Shown: one piece after another, positions 23,801 to 33,543 of the stretch | Layout of the letters: every line of letters begins with the position of its first letter | How positions within the stretch are numbered: the stretch's first letter is position 1 | Program-made: the position numbers and the translations under genes | DNA from: Boswellia sacra | Taxonomy: Eukaryota > Streptophyta > Magnoliopsida > Sapindales > Burseraceae | Direction of reading: 5' to 3' | Assembly (NCBI GenBank): GCA_013180625.2 | Contig: SNVD02009140.1 | Coordinates: 186,001 to 250,000 of the forward strand | DNA: 64,000 nucleotides | The notes under the pieces: generated by a model | The model's database searches: none | What the model was told of the DNA's origin: nothing | Seen by the model: the letters and a program-made list of their open reading frames with translations, nothing else

Positions 23801-24232
23801 TTGTTGCTCACGTTGCATTCATTTTCCTTTCTTTTCTCGCATTTTCACATGGACACCATTCTCTCAAATCTGCACAAAAATTTTCCCTCTCTTCCTCCAA
23901 ATGATTTGCTTAAAATTTACAAAGCTCGCGCAGAAAGAGTAAGGATGTTGATGTGTAAGGGTATGCCTGTCAAAGTAAGTTGGTTAATTGAAGCCAAGGT
24001 TCGATTTTCTTATGAATTTTCAGATAATCTTGTTTCTCACATTCCAGATATGGGAAAAAGCTCTTATGCCAAAAAGCGAAGAGCGAAAAGGTTGCAAGTT
24101 TGTCCCAAATGTACAAGATGCACTTGTAACCAGTGTTGTTGCTCCTTGGGATATTTGTCTAATAATCGAGAGGATAAGCTACAGTTCATCAAGAATGGAC
24201 TGAGTAGGGAGTCTTGGATGATATCTGAGTGA
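23801..24232 (+). CDS. Cysteine-rich ORF between integrase and the LOG copy, unknown function
   Basis: An open frame of 143 codons, or 127 from the Met at 23849 (MDTILSNLHKNFPSLPPNDL). It is polar, with a basic patch (KKRRAKR) followed by a dense cysteine cluster CPKCTRCTCNQCCC at about 24103-24144, which could bind metal. It lies 76 bases after the integrase stop, in the region where some Athila elements carry an env-like ORF. I see no signal peptide plus membrane helix pair in it that would support an envelope. I do not recognise the family. It could be the decayed start of a longer ORF, since polar frames continue beyond the stop. Confidence 0.4.
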   Translation: MLLTLHSFSFLFSHFHMDTILSNLHKNFPSLPPNDLLKIYKARAERVRMLMCKGMPVKVSWLIEAKVRFSYEFSDNLVSHIPDMGKSSYAKKRRAKRLQVCPKCTRCTCNQCCCSLGYLSNNREDKLQFIKNGLSRESWMISE

Positions 24233-24623
24233 CTATTGAGACGCATTCTTGTGGACTTGTCCAACGTGAAATTTTTCAATTGTGGACACAATTCCGAGAT
24301 GAGCAGGAACGCTATAGTCTTGGGAATCTGACTCAAAACGACCCTGTTTGCCAGTTTATAAGAAAACTAGATGGCAAGCATATCCCCAACTCATAGAAGG
24401 TGTCGTTTCTGGACGTAAAACTAGAGGAAGATGTGAGTCACAATCACAACTACCTGTACATATGCATGCGTGCCATCATTTTTGAATTTGTATCTTTTGT
24501 TTGACTTATGGTTTCTCATTTCATCATCTTTTTTTTTGAGTTCTTATGCATTATTGTCAACTTTTTCAACAAACAACCGAGCTACCTATATAGATGTAAT
24601 CATTAGCATACCTTTTTGCACTC

Positions 24624-24680
24624 CATAAATACTACATCTCTTGTTCTCTTCTTCACACATAGTTAGAGAGTTGCATAAAC
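24624..24680 (+). promoter_or_regulatory. TATA-like box and pyrimidine-rich leader before the LOG copy
   Basis: CATAAATAC (24624-24632) is followed by a CT-rich stretch (CTTGTTCTCTTCTTCACAC) and a short leader to ATG 24681. This arrangement resembles a plant core promoter and suggests that the copy brought, or acquired, its own promoter. Inference from composition only. Confidence 0.4.
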
Positions 24681-25418
24681 ATGGAGGGAACTTCAAAACG
24701 TTGAATCCAAAAGATATGTATATTCTATGGATCTCGACCGGGTAAAAGTGAAGAGTTTGTCAAGGCAACAAATTATCTTGGTAGACTACTGGCTGAAAGA
24801 AAGATTCATGTGGTTTATGGGGGAGGTAGCCTTGGGTTAATAGGTTGTGTGTCAAGAGCTACACATGTAGGAGGTAGTCAAGTTTTAGGAGTTATTCCCA
24901 AAGCTTTGGTTGTAGAAAGCGTCGTTGGAAAAACGGTTGGGACGGAGTTACAGGTCTCCTCTATCAATGAACGCATAGCACATATGCTCATCAATTCAGA
25001 TACCTTTATTGCTTTACTAGGTGGCTTTGGTACTTTTGAAGAAATTTTTCAAATGGCCTCTTGGGCCCAACTGAATCTCCATCAAAAACCCATAGGTTTG
25101 TTGAATGTTAACAATTTCTTTGATCCTTTAATAAGTTTTGTTGATGCAGCTGTGGAACAAAATTTTATCCCTCATTCGGCGAGACAGATCCTTGTTTCTG
25201 CCACTTCTGCTGGTGATTACTCGACAAATTACAAGCAGTTAAGTATGAACCTGACCCAGCTATTACTCAAATTAATTGGTCAGGAGGGCAAAACAAAAAG
25301 TGCAAATTGGATCTCAATCTTCGTTTGTAATTTTTTTTCTTGTCCTTATTTTATTTTTAGCATTTTATTTTATGAGTCTTTCAAGTCATCTCTCTTGAAT
25401 AACAGAAGCTTCAGGTAA
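24681..25418 (+). pseudogene. Intronless LOG-like cytokinin riboside 5'-monophosphate phosphoribohydrolase inside the Athila element
   Basis: LOG enzymes release active cytokinin bases from their nucleotides in the cytosol. The frame starts MEGTSKR, then has TGA at 24702-24704, and is open from there to TAG near 25418. LOG signatures in order: CIFYGSRPGK, VVYGGGSLGLIG, LGVIPKAL, an Arg at the catalytic position in NERIAHM, GGFGTFEEIFQMASWAQLNL (the PGGxGTxEE loop with Pro changed to Leu, catalytic Glu kept), KPIGLLNV and FISFVDAAVEQNFI-like sequence up to about 25310. An unrelated hydrophobic tail of about 35 codons follows. Plant LOG genes normally have several introns; none is present. Flanked by Athila integrase upstream and the element's 3' region downstream. 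One stop and the Leu change make activity doubtful; a downstream start is not obvious. Confidence 0.85.
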
Positions 25419-26620
25419 TGTCTCCTATACTTTATCTCTCCATATTTAAACATTGAGGACAATGTTTCATTTGGTTGGGAGGTAAGGATAGTAGACATAA
25501 GTGTGTCTTGAATTTCCTTTTTCTTATAAAAAAAAAAAGAAGCAAGTTAGTAATTAGATTCAGAATGCGGTGTAAGGAGTTCAAATCGTCTTGAGACGCA
25601 TTCTGGGTCAGGAATGGTAGAGTAAGGAGGATCAGTTTGAACTCTTGAAAGCCATTCTAACCAATTTCTCATTTTATTTGGATTTTGTGAACTCATTTTA
25701 GCTAACTTGATATTATTTAGTCTTGATTTTTGAATTTTATAACAAGGAGGTCTTATTCATTTCACTTTGAATTATTCAAATCTATGAACTCTCACAACCT
25801 TATCATTTAAAAAAAAAAAATTTGTGTGCTTATGTACTCATTAAGCAAGTATTCATGAGCCTTTCTTCACACACACACACATACCTTGATGCATGATTGT
25901 GGGTGGCAAAATGAAATGTTGTAATATTTGAGTTCTTTTGTTTTGTTTAGGATAACAACACAAAGGAAGGGGAAAGTTAAAAAAAGAAAAAAAAAGCAAA
26001 AAAAAAAAAGAAGAGAAAGCGATTGTGGATAAGTTTGGTCTCGTAGCCTCCTTAATTTGAGCAATTAAGCCCGAGGGGTGCCTCAACACCTAATACCCTA
26101 AGACCAACTGGTTGGGGAGCTATTGGCCCAAAGCTTGCTACATGGATTAAGGAGAAAGCTTAATGGGATTCAACATTACACTATCCACAAGTTTCTAAGC
26201 AAAAATAAAGTATCGGCAACCCGAGTCGTTAAGCTCGTAGGGGTGTCTTAACACCTAATGCCCTAAGGCCAACTGGTTTGGGAGTCATTAGCCTAAGGCT
26301 CGCTACATGGGTTAAAGATGCATTCTTTCAAAAAAAACATATGTATATAAATAAATAAATGCCCCTACCTAAAGTTATCAGCCTTAACAAATATTATAAC
26401 CGATATGGCTTATTTCTAATAAGCCCCATAGTCATGTGTCGACTGAGCACAAAAAGAAGTTTTATTGATATCTTGACTGAAGGGTACATGAGTCATAAAA
26501 AAATGGTTGAGAGTTTGTTTATTTGAATAAAATCAAGGAGAGTGCAATAATGACCACCTTGGATGTAAAATTCTATAAATCACTTCTAAATAATAACGTT
26601 TGAATTACTAGGGACTAGCA
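25419..26620 (+). other. Athila 3' region without genes
   Basis: AT-rich, with A-runs (25528-25540, 25809-25820, 25978-26015) and a short ACACAC tract (25869-25882). The minus-strand ORFs here are low complexity. A pair of direct repeats lies at 26041-26315. No copy of the 5' LTR is found. Confidence 0.6.
26041..26315 (+). repeat. pair of ~100-bp direct repeats in the Athila 3' region
   Basis: Units at about 26047-26150 and 26222-26315 share AACACCTAATACCCTAAGAC / AACACCTAATGCCCTAAGGC, CCAACTGGTT and GCTTGCTACATGG / GCTCGCTACATGG. Spacing is about 175 bp. Likely element-internal repeats with no coding role. Confidence 0.75.
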
Positions 26621-26962
26621 TGCAGCAGAATAGGAAAACAAATATTCTACATTCTTGCTATGTAAGGATTTCCAAAATCTTTCCATATCTGCAAATCTTG
26701 AATGATTAGAAAAACAGAAATACTTTAGAGCAATCAATAATGAACCAGAATAAAGAATCTTTCCTAAAGCAAAATCAAATAAAAATCTTTCCAAAAATTA
26801 AAAATAGATTTTGGAAATATTCTGCATTTAAGAGTTTCCTAACTGGCCCAGTTAAGTTAAAACAGGAAAATATCAAGATCTATATTTTCTCCAAAATACA
26901 ACAAGGCAATGCCAATGCCACATGGTTGAACACGTGGTAATCCATATGGCATAGACCTAACA
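26621..26962 (-). repeat. Element B left LTR, second part
   Basis: Resumes where 14746 stopped (CAGAATAGGAAAACAAATAT) and ends ATAGACCTAACA, followed by the polypurine tract of element B. Confidence 0.85.
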
Positions 26963-26976
26963 ATCTCCCCTTTTGG
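26963..26976 (-). other. polypurine tract of element B
   Basis: CCAAAAGGGGAGAT on minus, immediately before the LTR start TGTTAGG. The layout is the same as in element G. Confidence 0.7.
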
Positions 26977-27329
26977 CATTTTATGAGAAAAACACCTATA
27001 AGTCTACGAAAGACAAATATGCAAAAGTACTATCAACCAGAGGAAAAAAATATATCAAGCAAGACATGTCATAGACATATCCATTCTTCTCTGCTTTCTT
27101 TGCTTACAAAGTGCCAAAATAATGGCACAAAGTTAGTTAGTAATAATGTAACTGAACCAACCAGAACTGTACTAGGATAGTTACAAACTTTCTTACAAAA
27201 CAACTTGGTTAGTCATTATTTGCAAAGTTCATATAGACCAAGTTTTGCAAACTAAGCAAACCAAAGCGAAGTTCAACACACCGCAAAAGATCATACATGG
27301 TTCTACTCCCCCTAAGTATTTTCTTCCCC

Positions 27330-28753
27330 TTAATCAAAACAACCAAAAAGAATAAAAATAAAGTTCAAAAGAGCAGTAAAAAAAATTCCCTTAAGACATT
27401 GAATGGTTGCTTCATGTTCCTTGATGTATTCAGTCTTTTCACTCAATTCTTTATTTAGATTTTCAATGGTAGACTCTAGCTTAGAAACTTTTTCCTCCAA
27501 GTGAATTTTTTCACAAGTCATAATCTTAGCTTCTTGCACAAATTTCTGAATTTTCTTCTTAAATGCCTTGTTCTTTTCAACTTTAATCTCCAATGCGTGA
27601 TGCAGATAATTATAAGTTTCCTGCAACTTTTCATAGTAGTTGAGATAAACAATCATTTCAGTGTCATCAATTTCTGTAGATTCTGTATCAGATTCAACTG
27701 CTGCATTCAACTCCGATTGAACTGTCTTCCTTTATCTAATGCCGATGCAACATAAGCAATAAATCTATTACGTTGATCTTGATCATCTGAGTTGCTATCA
27801 TAATCATCATAACTCCAGGTTATATTTAGACGCTTGTTTTTCTTTTTCAGATTAGCACATTTAGACTTAACATGTCCAAAGCCTGAACACTCAAAGAATT
27901 GAACCTAATTTTTCTTTTATAGTTCTTTGCTAAAGTTTTTAAATTTAGTTGCTATCTTATCCTCCTTTTGCCTTTATTCTTCTTTCTAAAATTTTTCTCA
28001 AGGGACTTCTTGAAGTTTCTCACCATAAGATCAACTTGTTGATCATCTAAATTTTTTGGTATCTTATCATCTTCAATAGCTTGTGATAAAGAGGTTACTA
28101 GAGTAATAGATTTGTTCTTCTTGGATTATGGCATGAATGTCATTTCATAGGATTGAAGTGAACCCAACAACTCATCAATTCTTAGTTCATCCAGGTTCTT
28201 TGTTTTAGCAACAATAGTAGCTTTGGCTTGATATTTCTCAGGCAATAAATTACGTATTTTTAGAACAATATTAACATCATTATATGTCTTTTCCCAGCAA
28301 GGCTGCAACATTTGTTATCTCACAAAGTCTTGCATAGAATTTCGAGGCAGTCTTATCTTCATGCATTTTGATTTTGTTAAATTGAGAAGTGGGCATCAAT
28401 ATTTTAGTTCTCTTGACAAAAGCTATACCTTCGTATTTGTTTCTAATGGCTGATATGCAGGAAGAAAATATGTTAAATTTCGGATTGACAACATTTAAGA
28501 GAGCATGAATTGCTTTGGAATTCCATTGTGCTTCATTGTAGTCTTGTTGATTCCATGCAGATTCTTCCTTTATAACTCTTACTCCTTCTTCATTAACAAC
28601 GGCAAGAGGAGTCCATCCATAGAGAACAGTCTTCCAAACTATCTTATCAATAGCTTTTAAAAAGAACATCATATTTGCCTTCCAATATCTATAGTTGCCT
28701 TCATTGAAAAATGGTGGATGATAAATTGAACCTCTGTGCCTGTAAAAGTCCAT
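27330..28753 (-). pseudogene. gag: gag of element B (Copia UBN2-type), broken
   Basis: It reads from MDFYRHRGSIYHPPFFNEGN (28753) with YRYWKANMMFFLKAIDKIVW, then a UBN2 core, a second frame at 28311-28126 (LRIDELLGSLQSYEM), a zinc-knuckle segment near 27850-27895 (ECSGFGHVKSKC, first Cys of CX2CX4HX4C read as Phe) and a Glu/Lys-rich coiled coil at 27710-27330. Stops and frame changes occur near 28300, 28120 and 27720. It is homologous in plan to the gag of element G but diverged. No protease, integrase or RT follows. Confidence 0.8.
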
Positions 28754-28811
28754 AGCTTCAGGAATAAATAGGATCTAAACGCGTATATTAGCATTCTGCT
28801 TTGACACCAAT

Positions 28812-30190
28812 TGTAAGTTCTAAAGTCACGGATTTAGTTACGTAACATGAAACTAAAGCAGTTATATAAAACGTAACCAGTGAAAAAGTAAAAGTGCACA
28901 GAGGAGTTTTACTTGGTTCGACTATAATCAGCTTACATCTACGGGCAGCCAAGTTGTAATCTACTAAGTCATCCTAGATTACAAACTAATTGGATTTATA
29001 GAACAATAAATCCCCTTTCTCTCTCACTTACCTTTCTTTGTAACCCACGCTCTCTCTCGAAGAACTTCAACCTTAGCAGACTAATTTCCTAACCTTATTG
29101 TTCTTCCCTCCACTGTCAAACACTCTCTCAGTAATACTCAACAAAGATAAGACTTAGCAAAACTTTCTACACTTTATCAGTCACGACTATTGTAACTACA
29201 CTAGCTAAGAAAGACACGACCAGGATATCGGTTACAGACTCTTGAAAGCAATTATCCCTTAAGCCACGATCTAACTCTCAAGAACAAGAACTTAGCTTAA
29301 AGCTAGATAAACAAAGATACAAACTCAACATAACAGATGTGCATTGAACACTCTCTCAACAAAATACTTGAACAAAGTTTGCATGGCCTGAATGTTGAAT
29401 GAATTCTCCTTTATATAGGTTGCACATCCAACACTTCATTGTTGAAAATGGATTTTATCAAAGCTTTCCAAAACCTGTAAAATCTGCAACTTAAAAGATA
29501 AAGATCAATGAATAATAGGAAGTAATATCTTAATCTCCTAAATTTGACATGAAATAAAAGTCTTCTTATATTAGAACTTATCCAACAAGCAATCCTTATC
29601 CAATAAGGATTCTTCAAGATTCTTTTGATATCAATCAAATAACTTGCATATCTTGAAGTCAACGAAAGGTAAAATCACATTTAAGATATTCAATGAATAA
29701 TCATTATCATAATCTTTCTTAATACAAGATAAAATAAACACTTTCCAAAACTAAAACAATATGCTAGAAATAACTGGCAGTTAAGTCTTTCCTAACAGGA
29801 GTAGTAACATCGGAGTGAACTGAAATAGGAAACAAATATGTAGCAGAATAGAAAAACAAATATTTTGCATGCTTGTTGTACAAGGATTTCCAAAATCTTT
29901 CCATATCTACAAATCTCGAATGATTAGAAACACATAAATACTTTAGAACAATTAATAATGAACCAGAATAAAGAATCTTTCTTAAAGCAAAATCAAATAA
30001 AAATCTTTCCAAAGATTAAAAATAGATTCTGAAAATATTTTGCAGTTAAGAGTTTCCTAATTGGCCCAGTTAAGTTGACACAGGAAAATAACAAATAAAA
30101 TATCAAGTTGTATTTTCTTTAAAATGCAACGAAGCAATGCCAATACCACATAGTTGAACATGTGGTAATCCACATGGCATTAGCCTAACA
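28812..30190 (-). repeat. Element B right LTR (5' LTR on minus)
   Basis: 1379 bp, TGTAAGTTC to CCTAACA. The primer site adjoins at about 28800-28811 (plus TTTGACACCAA). The AATCC target duplication follows at 30191-30195. Confidence 0.85.
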
Positions 30191-30337
30191 AATCCGAATC
30201 CAAAACTAATTTGGAATATTAATCTCTTAACATGACTTCTAATTTAATTAGGAACAATAAACTCTAATCTTATTTTAACTTCGACTTTAAATTCTAAATA
30301 AAATCTTAAGCTTTGTTTAAACTTTCAACCCCCAACA
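30191..30337 (-). repeat. Element A left LTR, second part
   Basis: Continues the LTR broken at 13693 (CATGACTTCTAATTTAATTA is shared with 32500-32530) and ends CCCAACA. The polypurine tract (C-rich on plus, 30338-30352) and a run of A follow. Confidence 0.8.
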
Positions 30338-32216
30338 CCCCCCTCCCCTCCCAAAAAAAAAAAAAAAAAACTAAGCTTAACCATAAAAATGACTTTGAAC
30401 TTCTACTTGAACATCTATTTTGCTTGTTGATCTCTTGATGAACCTCTCTTGTCTTTACGAGCATCTTCGTTTACCTCTTCAGTAATTTTATAATTACTAT
30501 GGTTTCTAATTAACCAAGTAAACATAAGATATTCAAAAAGAATATATTGTAACTTACTAATCAATCTTACCTTCATGTTTTCCCATATATCCTCACATGG
30601 TTTCCTTGCATGACATATCAACCATGACCATAAATATTTATCTACTTTTTAAAACTTCACAAAAATCTCCAAGAAAACTTGCCTCCATAAGCCTTTATTA
30701 AAAAAAAACCTTTACTTTGAATTTAACACGACCTTTTGTAGTAATGTAACTCCATGCTATATGTTTCTCTTTACCAACATCTTGAAAACTCTTCACTTTT
30801 GCTTCCTAATCATTCTCTTTTTCTTTAACTTCTTTATTTTCTTATTCAATCCAAGAAATTTGTCTTCTTTACTCTTTAAATTCTTCTATAAAACACCACA
30901 ATCATTCTCTTGTTGGACATATTTTTCTATTGGGGGTTTATAATGAAAATTTGAGAACAAATGAACCAACTTGTGATTATGCAGGGACTGTTTTTCTCAT
31001 AAATAGAACTTGGTAGGGATTAGATGACATTTTTCATGAAAGTGGACCAAGCTGATATTTTTCACCCAAGCGATCTGACTGATATTTGACCATGTAGGGG
31101 GCTAAATGTAATTTTTCATGATGATTGTGAATGGACACTTTTCAGCATCTAAAATCTGATTTTCTTCTTAGGTTTCGTAGATTCAATGATTCTTAGTTGT
31201 ATGGCGGTGGAGGTGTATATTTTCAATTGTCGTTTTTTGTTGACTTTCACGACAAAAAGGGTTTTCAAAGCTTGATTTCACATTTCTGATGTGTTCCGAC
31301 TTGAATTTGATGTCGACGAAGAAGGCAAGTTTCTTGAGTGCATCTTAATCTATCCAATGGTGAGGTAGGTGAGAACTCACTTGCTGGTCTTCGATTTTCC
31401 AATGACTTTTCGGTAGCTTTCTGGTGACTTTTGGTTGCTGATGGCAAACCTTAGCTACTGATGGTGTAGGACTTCCTTCTTCCTTTGCTCTCTTCTGGCT
31501 TTGAAGTTTTGTTGATATTTCTGAAATTTCATAGTTTTCTTGACAATTCTCTCTATTATTTTCTTCAAAAATCTCTTGTTATGCTTCTTTATCCATAAGA
31601 AGCTCATCTTTTTCTTTCTCAATTTTTTTCTTCTTTAACATCATTGTAGGTGTCCATTAAATAACCTCAAACTCTTTAGCTTGTTTTGTAGTAATTGTTA
31701 AAACACCATGTTTCTCAAATATAGAATCCAAAACAGAAAACCCTAAATACTTTAACAAAAATACCCGTGCTAATATATATTTTGATTGTGTTCAAAAATT
31801 TCCTTTTGTGCTTCTGTTAACGTTGCTTGATCTACTAATACTTCGAAACCTTTATTTACAACTTCCCACATGCCTTTATACTCAAACTCGGCTTGCATTT
31901 GGGTTCTCCAATATTCAAAGTTATACTTGTTTCCCTCAAATCTGGGATGTTCTTATTCCATCTTAAATTAACTACTTTACTTTGCCTCACTGGTACCTTT
32001 GAACTCCACATTATTGGCAGCTCTGATAGGCTCGATAAACTATAAGACCTTCTTAGCTTTACTCTATCTAGCTCTTTCTTTGCACTTGCTTATCTCATAG
32101 GTCTTCCTTGGATCTATGCATTTGCTAGCTAGCTTTGATGGCTCCTTCCAAGATCTTCTAACCTAGCTCTAAGATTGCTCCTCCTGCGACCTTCCAACCT
32201 AGCTCTGATACCACTT
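30338..32216 (-). pseudogene. Element A internal region with gag remnants
   Basis: AT-rich and full of stops. At about 31750-32000 the minus strand reads FEGNKYNFEYW-like and MWEVVNKGFE…ATLTEAQK, the DUF4219/UBN2 start of a Copia gag. Downstream (31700-30400) are Lys/Glu- and Ser-rich frames without recognisable domains. No polymerase motifs are seen. A primer site (GCTCTGATACCA, about 32201-32212) adjoins the right LTR. Confidence 0.65.
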
Positions 32217-32603
32217 TGTTGGAATTTAGCTTACTCTGATACCACTGTGTTAGAGAACAATTACTCAACCAAAACAAACTCAAGTAATACAATAATATAA
32301 TAAACAAGAAATTAAACTTTGAACTCTTAACTACTCTAGTTGATTCTTCTTATTTCTTCTTAATGAAATTGACAAATTATAAAGCCTTATATAGTAGACT
32401 CAATTCTAATCATACTCAAGCCATAAATACTAATATTTTCAAAATAAATCAAACAATTAATCCTAATCCAAAACTATTTAGGAATATTAATCATTCCTCT
32501 TAACATGACTTCTAATCTAATTAGGAATAATAAACTCTAATCTTATTTTAACTTGGACTTTAAATTCTAAATAAACTCTTAAGCTTTGTTGAAACTTCCA
32601 ATA
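32217..32603 (-). repeat. Element A right LTR
   Basis: 387 bp, TGTTGGAATTTAGC to TTCCAATA. It shares an imperfect terminal palindrome (TGTTGGAA / TTCCAA). Confidence 0.8.
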
Positions 32604-33543
32604 CTTTCTCCATTCTCTCCTCATATGTGTAGTTCCTAAATTCTTGTCCTTCTACCACTACTCCAACGGAGGCATCCTGATTTGGCTGTAGTGTTCCATA
32701 TTCCATGGCTATGGCTTTTGCGGTGAAAATATTGTCACCAGTGGTCATCTTGATGTTTACTCCAGCGCGTTGGCAAAGTTCCACAGCATCCTTTGCCCTT
32801 AGGCGACATGGGTCCTTAATACCTACTAGTCCTAATAGGCTCAGGCTGTCTCTTTGATTTTCAAGATGCTCGACTTCTAGTACTTGTTTATGCACAAAAG
32901 CAAGGCATCAAAGGCTGAGAGCTACCATACCTTGAATAATTTGCTCTAGGCTTTCCCTTTTAGCATCTTCAAGATCTTTCATGTTTCTAGAAGTATCATA
33001 GTAACTTGAACACATTGATAGAATAATCTATGCTGCTCCTTTGTAGTGGATGTTCTGTCTTATTTCTCATGATCACCCCACTCTATTTGTTTTCTACATT
33101 GAAGGCCTCAACTTGGAGAATGGTACAACTCTATTTTATTTCCATCATATTCATGTTAAATTCCCTGACAACCCAATAAAGAATAGCTTTTCAGTAGGAC
33201 TACCTGAGATGTCAAGTTCAGTTCCCGAAGTTGGCATGTTGACACTACCAGTTGTATTTAGAGCAATCCCTTATGCAGTCAATTCAATAATGAATGGAGA
33301 AATTAGATGGGCAATAGTGTCTACGAATAATGTTCTTGGCTAAGCCAAAAATCTACCACCATCATTTGATGAAGAGTGAGAGTACCAGTTTTATCAGTAC
33401 AAATAACGGTTTTGGAGCCCATTTTCTCAAGTGTAAAGAGCTTTCTCGCCATAACCTTATCAGCCATCATTTTCTTCATTGATTTGGCAAGACTAAGTGT
33501 AACAGTCAAATAGAGATTTTGTCGAATAGAAACCAAACAATAG
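32604..33543 (-). pseudogene. P-IIB Ca2+-ATPase pseudogene, segment 2 (phosphorylation and nucleotide domains)
   Basis: On minus, in order: TVTLSLAKSMKKMMADKVMA, the intact phosphorylation site CTDKTGTLT (DKTGT codons 33381-33395), SGSPTEKAIL-like sequence near 33210, remnants of the KGAA nucleotide site near 33030, HKQVLE, GLVGIKDPCRL, TTGDNIFTAKAIA and YTYEERMEKV. The section between about 33320 and 32900 has several stops. The membrane-4 PEGL ion-binding motif reads RQNL. The pump would move Ca2+ out of the cytosol; ACA12/13 genes are intronless, which fits the absence of splice sites here. Confidence 0.88.

Larger units (their letters stand above)
14747..26620 (+). mobile_element. Element C: Athila-type Ty3/Gypsy retrotransposon carrying a LOG gene copy; 3' LTR not found
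   Basis: Order on plus: 5' LTR (14747-16430), tRNA-Asp-type primer site (16437-16454), gag, protease, RT, RNase H, integrase (to 23724), a cysteine-rich ORF (23801-24232), a LOG-like coding region (24681-25418), a repeat-containing 3' region, end at 26620. The flanks TGTAG (14742-14746) and TGCAG (26621-26625) look like a target duplication, and the ends are TG…CA. However, nothing before 26620 resembles the 5' LTR, so the 3' LTR is deleted or replaced. A hAT MITE (15839-16145) and a solo LTR (20543-22194) have inserted into it. Coding frames carry several TGG to TAG changes, as expected from cytosine deamination. Confidence 0.85.
13694..30190 (-). mobile_element. Element B: gag-only Copia retrotransposon, split by the Athila element
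   Basis: The right LTR (28812-30190, 1.38 kb) is complete: TGTAAGTTCTAAAGTC…TTAGCCTAACA. The left LTR is 13694-14746 plus 26621-26962. Target duplication: AATCC on both sides. The internal part (26963-28811) holds gag on minus, a polypurine tract next to the left LTR (ATCTCCCCTTTTGG on plus, 26963-26976) and a primer site next to the right LTR (minus TTGGTGTCAAAGC). No pol genes are seen. A diverged solo LTR of the same family lies at 45310-46102. Confidence 0.85.
13456..32603 (-). mobile_element. Element A: old non-autonomous Copia-like element carrying the whole 13.7-30.2 kb nest
   Basis: Its right LTR is intact (32217-32603, 387 bp, TGTTGGAATTTAGC…ACTTCCAATA). Its left LTR is split into 13456-13693 and 30191-30337 by element B. 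Target duplication: CTTTT at 13451-13455 and CTTTC at 32604-32608. The internal region (30338-32216) has a primer site (minus, about 32199-32212) next to the right LTR. A polypurine tract (minus GGGAGGGGAGGGGGG, 30338-32352 side, next to the left LTR) completes the layout. Only gag remnants are found inside, so it lacked its own polymerase. It sits in the ATPase at the codons for MEKV. Confidence 0.8.

Noticed and set aside
25318..25418. Hydrophobic tail of the LOG frame as a membrane anchor
   Set aside because: It starts after the normal LOG end and is very T-rich; likely read-through into flanking sequence.
32218..32604. tRNA-like GCTCTGATACCACT tracts read as tRNA genes
   Set aside because: They are primer binding sites or LTR sequence; no cloverleaf can be drawn around them.
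33050..33343. 97-codon plus-strand ORF
   Set aside because: It is the antisense of the ATPase nucleotide-binding domain.
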